DNA of 33,851 nt from Ignavibacteriota bacterium (lineage in GTDB: Bacteria > Bacteroidota > Ignavibacteria > UBA10030 > SZUA-254): contig JACQVI010000006.1 in the NCBI GenBank assembly GCA_016209795.1, positions 1-33,851 of the forward strand, in the 5' to 3' direction. The position numbers and the translations under genes were made by a program. A model generated the notes under the pieces. That model did no database searches. It had not been told where the DNA came from and saw nothing but the letters and a program-made list of their open reading frames with translations. Positions 21,627 to 29,590 of the stretch are shown piece after piece. The number at the start of each line of letters is the position of its first letter. Positions within the stretch are counted from its first letter, which is position 1.

Positions 21627-23306
21627 ATGAAAACATTGTTCAAATTTGTAATGCCCCTGATGATTGTGTGTCTCGTCAACTTCGGGAGGAGTGAAGTTAT
21701 TTACAATATACAATTCTCTCCATCTTCACCTGCATCGTTGGCATTGAATCAAAATGTCAATATTAGCTTTAATTATGAGAGCAATGAAGCTGGGGGAATA
21801 CGAATTTTTCCACGTCCATTTACAAACGGATCATTAACACCAAGCTATGCGGCATCCGGTTCACCTTTGTATCCAGTTGGCAATGGCACAGGTAATGCAT
21901 TTTTTACCATTACGTCCGGATCTGTTATTGTTGACCATATACGATTTCAAGTCCTCAATGCAGACCAGAGCCAGTTACTTCTGGAGTTCTACATTCCTGT
22001 GCATTTCATTTTTTCAACACATGCTATTTCTAATATTGTCATGACACCTACTTCTCCGGCACCCTTGCAGCTAAACCAAAACCTAAGTCTATCCTTTGAC
22101 TATACAACAGATGAAGCAGGGGGCGTACGCATATTTGCACGTCCATTTACAAACGGTTCATTAACACCAAGCTATGCAGCGTCAGGCTCACCGCTTTATC
22201 CTGTGGGAAGTGGAAGTGGAAATGGGACTATCACAATCACTACTGGCGATGTCACCGTCGATTCGATACGATTCCAGATGTTGAATGCTGATCAAAGTCA
22301 GTTGCTGCTGGAATTTTTCGTGCCGGTGGATTATCACTTTGCTCAACATGCAATCTCAAACATTCAATTCACGCCGTCTTCACCAAGTAGTTTTCAGCTC
22401 AATGAAAATCTCAATATCACATTCGATTATACCACAAATGACGCTGGCGGTGTGCGCATATTTGCACGACCATTTACAAATGGATCATTAACACCGAGCT
22501 ATGCAGCATCAGGCTCGCCACTTTATCCTGTCGGAAACGGGAGCGGAAGTGGTACAATTACAATCACTACTGGCGATGTCACCGTCGATTCGATACGATT
22601 CCAGATGTTGAATGCTGATCAAAGTCAGTTGCTGCTTGAGTTTTTTGTGCCTGTGGATTTTCACTTTGGCTCTCACTCTATTTCAAATATCCAATTTCTT
22701 CCTACATCCCCCGCTTATTTTACCCTTAATCACAATGATACCATTAGTTTTGATTATACGACGAATCAAGCTGGTGGTGTAAGGATATTCCCAAGACCTT
22801 TCACAGGCGGCTCATTGACCCCGGGATATGCAGCCTCTGGTTCTCCCTTATATTCTACAGGAAGTGGAAGTGGCAACGGTTGGTATAGAATTACTGCAGG
22901 TGATGTTATCGTCGATCATATTAGATTTCAAATGTTGGATGCTGCTCAGACACAATTGCTCCTCGAACTCTTTATTCCGGTAAGGTTTTATTATGGCTCA
23001 GTTACTACTTCATCAGTACAAGATCTCGGGACTGGGGTGCCAGAAACTTTTGCTTTAGGACAAAATTACCCAAATCCCTTCAATCCTACAACGACAATTC
23101 GTTTTGACTTGCCAAAGCAAACAAATGTGAGTTTAAAGATCTACAACCTCCTCGGGCAAGAAGTGAGTACATTAGTAGATGGCATACAGCAGGCAGGGCA
23201 TAAAACAGTGGAGTTTGACGCAAGAAGTTTACCAAGCGGTATTTATATTTACCGATTGGTAGCTGGTAATTTTGTAGCTGCAAAGAAATTGGTAGTGCTC
23301 AAATAG
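21627..23306 (+). CDS. Secreted four-repeat protein with T9SS type A sorting domain
   Basis: 559 residues; AGGAGA precedes the ATG. A hydrophobic signal peptide (1-20) is followed by four tandem ~109-residue repeats (about 24-133, 134-242, 243-351, 352-462). Consensus: I-S-N-I-x-F-x-P-x-S-P at the start, D-Y-T-T-x-x-A-G-G-V-R-I-F-x-R-P-F in the middle, GSLTPSYAASGSPLYPVG, then D-H/S-I-R-F-Q-M-L-N-A-D-Q-S-Q-L-L-L-E and V-P-V. Each looks like a beta-sandwich unit; I do not recognise a named family. The C-terminal ~85 residues are a sorting domain (ALGQNYPNPFNPTTTIRF ... AAKKLVVLK). Repeats 2 and 3 share 77 identical bases (22233-22309 and 22560-22636, offset 327), a sign of recent duplication or gene conversion. 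It has its own promoter and terminator. Confidence 0.86.
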   Translation: MKTLFKFVMPLMIVCLVNFGRSEVIYNIQFSPSSPASLALNQNVNISFNYESNEAGGIRIFPRPFTNGSLTPSYAASGSPLYPVGNGTGNAFFTITSGSVIVDHIRFQVLNADQSQLLLEFYIPVHFIFSTHAISNIVMTPTSPAPLQLNQNLSLSFDYTTDEAGGVRIFARPFTNGSLTPSYAASGSPLYPVGSGSGNGTITITTGDVTVDSIRFQMLNADQSQLLLEFFVPVDYHFAQHAISNIQFTPSSPSSFQLNENLNITFDYTTNDAGGVRIFARPFTNGSLTPSYAASGSPLYPVGNGSGSGTITITTGDVTVDSIRFQMLNADQSQLLLEFFVPVDFHFGSHSISNIQFLPTSPAYFTLNHNDTISFDYTTNQAGGVRIFPRPFTGGSLTPGYAASGSPLYSTGSGSGNGWYRITAGDVIVDHIRFQMLDAAQTQLLLELFIPVRFYYGSVTTSSVQDLGTGVPETFALGQNYPNPFNPTTTIRFDLPKQTNVSLKIYNLLGQEVSTLVDGIQQAGHKTVEFDARSLPSGIYIYRLVAGNFVAAKKLVVLK

Positions 23307-23329
23307 TATCTCGCGTTCCAAAGTACTGC

Positions 23330-23376
23330 AAAGCCGGTTCATTCCAAACTCTCATGAATGAATCGGCTTTTTCTTT
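23330..23376 (+). terminator. Rho-independent terminator of the 21627 gene
   Basis: AAAGCCGGTTCATTC (23330-23344) pairs with GAATGAATCGGCTTT (23356-23370), one G-T pair, followed by TTCTTT. It lies between convergent genes. Confidence 0.85.
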
Positions 23377-23395
23377 CCCAATGTTTGTTTAAAGA

Positions 23396-23935
23396 TTACT
23401 CAGAATCGTACGTGATGATCGAGAAGATGTCATAGTTCTTCAATTTTTCTCGACCATGAAGGAAAGAAAGTTCGATCAGAAATGCCAAGCCAACAACGAT
23501 CCCACCGGATTTTTCCACTAATTTACATGAAGCAGCAGCTGTTCCCCCTGTTGCAATCAGATCATCCACAACAAGAACATGATCCCCCTTTTTAATTGCA
23601 TCAACGTGAATTTCGAGTGCGTCAGTTCCGTACTCAAGCTGATATTCCGCTCTGATAGTTTTGGAAGGAAGTTTTTTTGGTTTTCGAACTGGGACAAATC
23701 CTGCTCCAAGTCGATATGCCAGAACACTACCAAATATGAAACCCCGTGATTCTACGCTGACGACCTTATCGATCTGTTTACCTCGATATCGCTCGTAAAG
23801 AATATCAAGCGCTTTTTTGAATGCTTCCCTGTTTTGGAGAAGTGTCGTGATGTCCCGAAAGACAACGCCCTTCTTGGGGAAATTCGGAATGTTACGAATA
23901 CACGATCGGAGTTCCTCGCCTTGTTGGTTTACCAT
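23396..23935 (-). CDS. apt: Adenine phosphoribosyltransferase
   Basis: 179 residues, the usual length. It converts adenine and PRPP to AMP in purine salvage, in the cytoplasm. Visible motifs: IRNIPNFPKKGVVFRDIT (13-30), the adenine-site VESRGFIFGS (61-70), PVRKPKKLP (82-90), and the PRPP-binding loop VLVVDDLIATGGTA (120-133). The ATG at 23935 overlaps the end of the upstream enoyl-CoA hydratase family gene by 7 bases, so the two are translationally coupled. No anomaly. Confidence 0.95.
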   Translation of the reverse strand: MVNQQGEELRSCIRNIPNFPKKGVVFRDITTLLQNREAFKKALDILYERYRGKQIDKVVSVESRGFIFGSVLAYRLGAGFVPVRKPKKLPSKTIRAEYQLEYGTDALEIHVDAIKKGDHVLVVDDLIATGGTAAASCKLVEKSGGIVVGLAFLIELSFLHGREKLKNYDIFSIITYDSE

Positions 23936-24711
23936 TCTAAATTTTCTTTCTTAAGGAATGATGTGATGCCTTTCTTGAAGTCTTCGGTCTTTCGAGCTAA
24001 CGCATTGAGGTTTACTGCATAGTCCAAGATGCTTTTATAATCCATCTCATCGAATCGTGAAAAAAGTTCCTTCGTTAAGCTCACGGAAGAAGGGCTTGTC
24101 GTTCGTACAATGGTTTTAGCAAACTCATAGACTTTGAACGTTAACTGATCGTCTTCAATGACTTCAGTTACAAGTCCTTTTTCTTTGGCAGTGTCAGCAT
24201 CAAGTATGTCGCCCATGAGGACAAATTCTCTTGCCCTCCCCTCCCCCATTTTTTTTATCAAGTAAATAAGAATAACCGCTGGAATAAAGCCGAGCTTTAC
24301 TTCCGGTGTACCGAGCTTTGCAGATTCTTTAGCGGCAAAAACAAAATCACATGCTGCAGCTAAACCACAACCTCCGCCAAGAGCCGGACCGTTCACCATT
24401 GCAATAACAGGTTTTTTGAAGTTGTTGACAAGTTGGAGTAGTTTCATCAGGTTGCGTGCATCTTCTAAGTTCTCTTCATGTCCTAATTGTGAACATCTCT
24501 GAAGATATTCCAAATCCATTCCAGCACAGAATGACTTCCCCGCGCCTGTAAGAATGACAACCCTGGATGTTTGACTGCGATTGATAGCATTGAATGCTTC
24601 AGTCAATTCTCTGATCATCACATCATCAAGAGCATTACGGCGATCAGGTTTATTCAGCCTTACGGTAGTTATTCGATCATCGTCTGTAATTGTATGAGAT
24701 GTATAATTCAT
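23929..24711 (-). CDS. Enoyl-CoA hydratase/isomerase (crotonase) family protein, methylglutaconyl-CoA hydratase-like
   Basis: 260 residues from the ATG at 24709-24711; an in-frame TTG upstream would add 12 residues that resemble the non-coding leader. Crotonase landmarks: NKPDRRNALDD (20-30), the oxyanion-hole AGKSFCAGMDL (57-67), and P-A-L-G-G-G-C-G-L-A-A-A-C-D-F (109-123). The first catalytic Glu of classical hydratases is replaced by Gly116, while the second is kept as Glu137 (GTPEVKLGFIPA). The GGGxGL...PEVxLGxIPAVI pattern is like LiuC/AUH-type methylglutaconyl-CoA hydratases of leucine breakdown rather than FadB-type enzymes. Exact substrate is not proven. Operon with apt. Confidence 0.88.
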   Translation of the reverse strand: MNYTSHTITDDDRITTVRLNKPDRRNALDDVMIRELTEAFNAINRSQTSRVVILTGAGKSFCAGMDLEYLQRCSQLGHEENLEDARNLMKLLQLVNNFKKPVIAMVNGPALGGGCGLAAACDFVFAAKESAKLGTPEVKLGFIPAVILIYLIKKMGEGRAREFVLMGDILDADTAKEKGLVTEVIEDDQLTFKVYEFAKTIVRTTSPSSVSLTKELFSRFDEMDYKSILDYAVNLNALARKTEDFKKGITSFLKKENLEW

Positions 24712-24760
24712 CGGGCACAAAATAACAAACTTCTCTCCAAATCTCAAGTCTCATGAATTG

Positions 24761-24800
24761 AAATAAAAAAGCTCTGCAACCTTGCGGAGGCAGAGCTTTT
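24761..24800 (-). terminator. Rho-independent terminator of the lrp-glnA transcript
   Basis: On the minus strand AAAAGCTCTGC (24800-24790) pairs perfectly with GCAGAGCTTTT (24777-24767), followed by a TT-ATTT run. It sits 21 bases past the glnA stop. Confidence 0.88.
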
Positions 24801-24820
24801 GAAGGCACACCCTTGTACTC

Positions 24821-26272
24821 TTACACATCGTAGTACAGTGCAAATTCATACGGATGTGGACGTAATTGCATCGGTTTAACTTCCTTTTCTAACTTATAAT
24901 CGATCCACGTTCGGATGACATCTTCCGTGAAGACTTCGCCTTTGAGAAGGAATTCATGATCTCGCTCAAGGTGAAGTAAAGCATCTTCGAGTGAGCCAGG
25001 AGTTGTTGGAACTTTCTTCAGTTCTTCGGGTTCAAGATCGTAGATATCAACGTCAAGCGGTTTTCCTGGATCGATTTTTTTCTTGATGCCATCGATGCCC
25101 GCCATAAGAAGAGCCGCAAACGCAAGATAAGGATTGCAGGATGGATCAGGGCAGCGGAACTCTACACGCTTTGTTTTAGGATGACTTGAGTACATTGGAA
25201 TACGAACTGCTGCGCTTCGATTTCGTTGTGAATACGCCAAATTTACTGGAGCTTCAAAGCCCGGTACCATCCGCTTGTACGAATTTGTCGTTGGATTTGT
25301 GATAGCACAGAGTGCGGGTGCATGTTTGAGTAACCCTCCGATGAAATACAAAGCTATCTCACTGACGAAGGCATATTTTTTACCAAAGAATAAAGGGTTA
25401 TTGTTCTTCCATAAGCTCATATGGACATGCATACCCGAACCGTTATCATTGAAAATTGGTTTGGGCATAAACGTTACCGTCTTTCCGAATTTTTTTGCTA
25501 CGTTCTTCGTGACGTACTTATACTTCATAACATTATCTGCCATCTTGAGGAGAGCTTCACGGTGCATATCAATCTCAGTTTGTCCGGCAGTAGCAACTTC
25601 GTGATGATGAATTTCAACTCTGACACCAATTTGTTCCATCGTTAGAGCCATCTCTGAACGAACATCCTGTAAACTATCAATGGGTGATGTTGGAAAATAT
25701 CCTTCCTTGAATCGAGGTTTATGACCGAGATTGGGTGAACCATTTGCACTCCCATCTTTTCCGCTGTTCCAGAACCCCTCGTCCGAATCTAAATAATAAA
25801 ACCCAAAATTATGAGATTGATCGAAGCGTACGCTATCGAGAATGAAAAACTCAGCTTCTGGTCCCACATAGCAGGTATCCGCAATCCCAGTTGATTTAAG
25901 ATATTTTTCCGCTTTGGCAGCAATATAGCGGCTGTCGCGAGAATATGGCTTTCCGGTAACAGGGTCCTTCACATTGCAGATGATGCTTAAGGTGGGAGTG
26001 GATGTGAAAGGTTCTACAAAATATGTATTAGGATCGGGAACCAACACCATATCACTTTCATGGATGCGCTGGAATCCTCGAATACTCGATCCATCAAAGC
26101 CTACACCGTTTTCAAAGGCATCTTTATCAAACTCATTCCTCGTCACAGAAAAATGTTGCCACTGTCCAAGTAAATCACAAAATCGTAAATCGATTACTTT
26201 AATATCGTTGTCTCTAAGCGTCTTAAAGACTTTATCTGTAGACACTTTAGCGACGTTACGTATAGCAGGCAT
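24821..26272 (-). CDS. glnA: Glutamine synthetase, type I
   Basis: 483 residues, full length for GSI. It makes glutamine from glutamate, ammonia and ATP in a dodecamer. Motifs: FDGSSIRGF (59-67), metal-binding GPEAEFF (137-143), [16 protein letters not shown] (220-235), [14 protein letters not shown] (275-288), NPTTNSYKR (326-334), [12 protein letters not shown] (350-359), and DIYDLEPEE (409-417), where Tyr411 is the counterpart of the adenylylation tyrosine. AAAGGAG lies 6 bases before the ATG at 26270-26272. The gene begins 18 bases after the stop of an Lrp/AsnC-type regulator, so the two are probably co-transcribed. Confidence 0.96.
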   Translation of the reverse strand: MPAIRNVAKVSTDKVFKTLRDNDIKVIDLRFCDLLGQWQHFSVTRNEFDKDAFENGVGFDGSSIRGFQRIHESDMVLVPDPNTYFVEPFTSTPTLSIICNVKDPVTGKPYSRDSRYIAAKAEKYLKSTGIADTCYVGPEAEFFILDSVRFDQSHNFGFYYLDSDEGFWNSGKDGSANGSPNLGHKPRFKEGYFPTSPIDSLQDVRSEMALTMEQIGVRVEIHHHEVATAGQTEIDMHREALLKMADNVMKYKYVTKNVAKKFGKTVTFMPKPIFNDNGSGMHVHMSLWKNNNPLFFGKKYAFVSEIALYFIGGLLKHAPALCAITNPTTNSYKRMVPGFEAPVNLAYSQRNRSAAVRIPMYSSHPKTKRVEFRCPDPSCNPYLAFAALLMAGIDGIKKKIDPGKPLDVDIYDLEPEELKKVPTTPGSLEDALLHLERDHEFLLKGEVFTEDVIRTWIDYKLEKEVKPMQLRPHPYEFALYYDV

Positions 26273-26290
26273 TGTTTTCTCCTTTTAGAG

Positions 26291-26749
26291 TTATTTTATA
26301 TTGTTAAGTTTAATTCGTGTAGTTTCTTTTGATGATGAAAGTACAACACTTGTACGTGTCCCCGTTACTCCTTGCCAGGATTGTATTTTAGCTAAGAGCT
26401 TTTCTAATGTCGATGTGTTCTCAGTTCGTATCTTGAGAAGGTGAGATCCTTCACCAGTAATAGCATGACATTCAAGAATCTCATCTGTCGAGTTTGTATG
26501 CTCAAGAAAACCTTGATAATGTTTTGAAGAGTCGATTGAAACAAAGATAAACGCCGTGATATCCTTTCCAAGTTTTTTAGGATCAACGTATGCATAGTAG
26601 CCTTTGATATAGCCACTGTCTTCTAATTTCCGTAACCGATCACTTACTGATGGAAGAGATAGCTCGACGATTGCAGCTAAATCATTTCTGCGGGTTCTCC
26701 CATTTTTCTGTAAAATATCCAGTATTTTAAGGTCTATTGCATCAAGCAA
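26291..26749 (-). CDS. Lrp/AsnC-family transcriptional regulator
   Basis: 152 residues, standard length: winged helix-turn-helix (IDLKILDILQKNGR at 5-18, LSLPSVSDRLRKLEDSGYIK at ~30-49) followed by the RAM ligand-binding domain (ITAFIFVSID, CHAITGEGSHLLKIR). The family senses amino acids such as Leu, Asn, or Gln precursors. The start is TTG at 26747-26749: the frame closes at TAA just upstream and AAGGA lies 9-10 bases before it. Location directly ahead of glnA suggests control of nitrogen metabolism and autoregulation; a partial dyad lies in its leader (26782-26818). Confidence 0.9.
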   Translation of the reverse strand: MLDAIDLKILDILQKNGRTRRNDLAAIVELSLPSVSDRLRKLEDSGYIKGYYAYVDPKKLGKDITAFIFVSIDSSKHYQGFLEHTNSTDEILECHAITGEGSHLLKIRTENTSTLEKLLAKIQSWQGVTGTRTSVVLSSSKETTRIKLNNIK

Positions 26750-26781
26750 TGCTAGGAATCCTTAATAACAAAGGGAAATTT

Positions 26782-26818
26782 ATTAGATAACCTTAATTGT
26801 AAAGGAATAATACCTAAT
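26782..26818. promoter_or_regulatory. Possible Lrp/AsnC operator (imperfect dyad) in the lrp-glnA leader
   Basis: The 37-base stretch starts ATTAGATAACC and ends in ...TACCTAAT; its outer five bases pair exactly, with partial matches inside. It lies between promoter and start codon, which would suit autoregulation. The dyad is weak, so this is tentative. Confidence 0.35.
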
Positions 26819-26827
26819 ATCGCTACA

Positions 26828-26856
26828 AATATAAGGTAATTTTATCTATTTGTCAA
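26828..26856 (-). promoter_or_regulatory. Sigma70-like promoter of lrp-glnA
   Basis: On the minus strand TTGACA (26856-26851), 17-base spacer, TATATT (26833-26828). Expected start near 26821, giving a ~72-base leader. Confidence 0.75.
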
Positions 26857-26894
26857 GTTTCGAGGAAAAACTACGACAAAGCCAGCGATGGGTC

Positions 26895-27560
26895 TTAACG
26901 GAAAGCAGCTGTTCTCAGACGGCGTATTGCTTGAGGGATGTTCTTCTTCGAAAAAATTGAGTGGCCGGCAACGAGCACTGTTGCTCCTGCACGAACAAGC
27001 TCTGCTGCATTTGATTCTTCAACACCGCCATCTACTTCAAGATAAATCTTGGGATTTACTTTAGAAATCATTTCTGACACTTCTCGAATTTTCTTTATCA
27101 TGGATCGGATAAATTGCTGGCCGCCGAAGCCAGGATTTACTGTCATCACTAAAACGAGATCAATATAGGGTAGGATCTCTTTTAACGATACGGCAGGAGT
27201 AGAAGGATTTAATGTAACCCCGGTACTCATGCCAAGCTTTTTAATTCGTTGGATAGTGCGATGCAGGTGGACACAAGTTTCTATATGAACAATCAAGCGA
27301 TCACTCCCTGCCCTTTGAAAATCCTCTATGTACATTTCTGGGTTGGATATCATCAAATGAGTATCAAGAGGAAGATTCGTCAACCTACGAATTGCCTTAA
27401 CAATCATAGGACCAAAAGTAAGGTTAGGAACAAAATGCCCATCCATGACATCAAGGTGAATCCAATCAGCATCTCCTCGTTCAACAAGCTTGATCTGGCG
27501 CTCAAGATTTCGGAAGTCGGCAGAAAGAATTGATGGAGCTATCGTTATTGTTTTTCTCAT
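26895..27560 (-). CDS. rpe: Ribulose-phosphate 3-epimerase
   Basis: 221 residues, TIM-barrel, interconverts ribulose 5-phosphate and xylulose 5-phosphate in the pentose phosphate or Calvin-type pathway. Motifs: IAPSILSADF (7-16), IHLDVMDGHFVPNLTFGP (34-51) with metal ligands His35 and Asp37, DTHLMI with His68, MTVNPGFGGQQFI (139-151), and LEVDGGV with Asp177 as ligand and catalytic base. It follows the PASTA protein gene after a 13-base gap and shares its transcript. Confidence 0.95.
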   Translation of the reverse strand: MRKTITIAPSILSADFRNLERQIKLVERGDADWIHLDVMDGHFVPNLTFGPMIVKAIRRLTNLPLDTHLMISNPEMYIEDFQRAGSDRLIVHIETCVHLHRTIQRIKKLGMSTGVTLNPSTPAVSLKEILPYIDLVLVMTVNPGFGGQQFIRSMIKKIREVSEMISKVNPKIYLEVDGGVEESNAAELVRAGATVLVAGHSIFSKKNIPQAIRRLRTAAFR

Positions 27561-27573
27561 CTGCTCTCAAAGG

Positions 27574-28350
27574 CTAATATTCAAAGATTTCTTTTTTCTT
27601 TTCTCCACCCTGTACAACAAACAGGTCGACAGCTTGTCCATAAGCAACTAATTCATGAGCTCTAGGGTATTGTTCAATAACAGTGTTTGGCAATAAATCA
27701 GAAGACTGAACATAGGTTATATTGCCTACGCTAAGTCCAGTAGACGATAGGATGCTCTCTGCCTCACTCAGCGTTTTCCCTGTGAGATCTGGTACGGTAA
27801 TCTGTTCTTTTGATTTGCCTTGACTGAGAATAATCGAGATATAGGTATTCCGTTTTACTGTCGCACCAGCGTTTACTTTTTGTTCTATAACTGTGTTCGG
27901 TGGAAATTGATCAGAAAACTGATATTCGATTGCGCCTAATTTTAGTCCTTCACGTTCAAGAGCAAATTGTGCGTCCCGTAATGTGCGACCTCGCAAAGTT
28001 GGAACAATGACAATCGACTCCCCACCACTTACCGTGAGGTATACCCGACGACCTTTTTTGACTTTATGCCCGACCGGAGGATTTTGAATAATGACTACCC
28101 CCTCAGGAAACTCACGATCCATTCGGACATCTCCCTTTCTGCCTTCGAGTCCGGCAGAATCTAATAAGCGCATTGCATCTTCAAGCGTTAGACCGATTAC
28201 TGAGGGTACGACGATAATTTCTCCTCTATTAACATACCACGGCATTAATAGATCGTTACAGATGAAGAAAAGAATGAGGAGAAGTGCTAAAACTAAAAAT
28301 ACCTTCTTAGCTCGCTCTGAACGAAGTATTTCTGATATACCCGAAGCCAT
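27574..28350 (-). CDS. Membrane-anchored PASTA-domain protein
   Basis: 258 residues from the ATG at 28348-28350; an in-frame TTG upstream would add seven residues. A short cytoplasmic N-terminus (1-16, basic) precedes one membrane helix (17-35). Three PASTA domains then cover ~46-112, 113-186 and 187-252, each with the 'V-P-x-[LV]-x-G-x-[TL]-L-x-x-A' opening and a P-x-x-T/V-V-I-x-Q-x-P/N middle. PASTA domains bind peptidoglycan fragments and occur in PBPs and Ser/Thr kinases; no kinase or transpeptidase domain is present here. A divisome or wall-sensing scaffold is plausible. First gene of an operon with rpe. Confidence 0.88.
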   Translation of the reverse strand: MASGISEILRSERAKKVFLVLALLLILFFICNDLLMPWYVNRGEIIVVPSVIGLTLEDAMRLLDSAGLEGRKGDVRMDREFPEGVVIIQNPPVGHKVKKGRRVYLTVSGGESIVIVPTLRGRTLRDAQFALEREGLKLGAIEYQFSDQFPPNTVIEQKVNAGATVKRNTYISIILSQGKSKEQITVPDLTGKTLSEAESILSSTGLSVGNITYVQSSDLLPNTVIEQYPRAHELVAYGQAVDLFVVQGGEKKKEIFEY

Positions 28351-28373
28351 AAAATTTAAGTTGTGACGCAAAA

Positions 28374-28402
28374 AATATAGGAAATCCTTCTATGAACTTC
28401 AA
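28374..28402 (-). promoter_or_regulatory. Sigma70-like promoter of the PASTA-rpe operon
   Basis: On the minus strand TTGAAG (28402-28397), 17-base spacer, TATATT (28379-28374), expected start about 17 bases before the ATG at 28350. Confidence 0.6.
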
Positions 28403-28487
28403 ATACAATAAAAGATGATTCCATGTATTTGCAATCTCTAAAAAAAAGCGTAAATTATTGTATTATCAAATTAATATCCTCAACGGC

Positions 28488-29393
28488 ATGTCATTTTCAG
28501 AAATCAAACGTCATATTGCAAGAACGCTGTTGTATTATGAAATATTTGATCACCCTCTCTCAAAGGATGAACTTTTCTATCTTTTTCCACAGAACTCATT
28601 GAAAGCAGATCGTCTGTACACAACGTTAAACGAACTTACTGATCGAGGTTCCTTGATCACATCTCATGGTTACTACTCCCTTCTTAATGGAAAGGATTTG
28701 GCAAAAATCAGATTGGAGCGTGAACATATAGCACGAAGGAGGTTCATCATTGCGAAGCTTGTTGCTCACATCATTAAGCGATTTCCATTTGTCCGTGCAA
28801 TATTCATCTCAGGTGATTTATCGAAAGGTGTTGCAAATCCAAAAAGTGATATTGATTATGTTATTGTCACCGCACCGAATCGTCTCTGGATTTGTCGTAC
28901 ACTCCTCGTCCTTTTTAAGAAAGTGTTCTTATTGAATCAGAAAAAATACTTCTGCCTTAATTACTACGTCGATGCTGAGAATTTAACATTAGACGATCAC
29001 AATTACTTTACAGCTACCGAGATCGCCCATCTTAAGCCTCTTTACAATCTTGAATTTTATCTCAAGTACCTTGACGCAAATACTTGGATCAAGAATTACT
29101 TTCCCAACTATCAAAACTCTGCCTTTAAGCTGTATGAAGGAAATAATCGACCAAGCTTTATTCAGAAAGTTCTGGAGCTATTCTTCTTTGGATCATGGGT
29201 TGATACGCTCGATACATTCTTGATGACATCGATGATAAAGATTTGGAAGAAACGATATCCACAATATGATAATGCTACTCGTGAAAGAATATTCAGGTGC
29301 AGCAAGCACGAATCTCGTGCATTTGTGGGCAACTTTGCTGATAAGGTACTTTCTTTATATCAACAAAAATTAACAGAAAAGAACCTGTTGTAA
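28488..29393 (+). CDS. Nucleotidyltransferase-like protein with N-terminal winged helix
   Basis: 301 residues from the ATG at 28488; an upstream in-frame TTG is less likely. Residues ~8-65 look like a winged-helix segment (TLLYYEIFDHPLSKDELFYLF...LTDRGSLITSHGYYSL). Residues ~104-127 hold a nucleotidyltransferase signature, I-F-I-S-G-D-L-S-K-G-V, then K-S-D-I-D-Y-V-I-V with Asp121 and Asp123 at the metal-binding positions. A Cys/aromatic-rich middle and a helical C-terminus follow. The family donates NMP to proteins, RNA or small molecules; the substrate here is unknown. It starts the plus-strand run ahead of the three radical SAM genes, but a terminator follows, so it may be separately transcribed. 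Confidence 0.75.
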   Translation: MSFSEIKRHIARTLLYYEIFDHPLSKDELFYLFPQNSLKADRLYTTLNELTDRGSLITSHGYYSLLNGKDLAKIRLEREHIARRRFIIAKLVAHIIKRFPFVRAIFISGDLSKGVANPKSDIDYVIVTAPNRLWICRTLLVLFKKVFLLNQKKYFCLNYYVDAENLTLDDHNYFTATEIAHLKPLYNLEFYLKYLDANTWIKNYFPNYQNSAFKLYEGNNRPSFIQKVLELFFFGSWVDTLDTFLMTSMIKIWKKRYPQYDNATRERIFRCSKHESRAFVGNFADKVLSLYQQKLTEKNLL

Positions 29394-29436
29394 AAAAGAC
29401 AATGATTAAGCGTATGATACTTGTCTTTTTCATTAT
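29393..29436 (+). terminator. Terminator after the nucleotidyltransferase gene
   Basis: AAAAAGACAA (29393-29402) pairs perfectly with TTGTCTTTTT (29421-29430), ending in a T-run and CATTATT. Confidence 0.7.
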
Positions 29437-29548
29437 TATGCTATTAACGCAAAAGCCAAGACTTACACAGCGACTTGACGATCCTGAACCTGTTGTCTTA
29501 GTGCTCACAGGAATGAAATACTCATGGAATAACTGGAACTTAAATTAA
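29402..29548 (+). CDS. Possible 48-residue membrane peptide (doubtful)
   Basis: ATG at 29402 and TAA at 29546-29548. The first 16 residues (M-I-K-R-M-I-L-V-F-F-I-I-M-L-L-T) would form one short membrane or signal segment, followed by a polar tail with DDPEPVV. The reading overlaps the terminator hairpin and lacks a ribosome-binding site. I recognise no family. Confidence 0.2.
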   Translation: MIKRMILVFFIIMLLTQKPRLTQRLDDPEPVVLVLTGMKYSWNNWNLN

Positions 29549-29590
29549 AGACTGAAAGCTTAATGAAATTTATTAGAGTCTTTCAGAACT

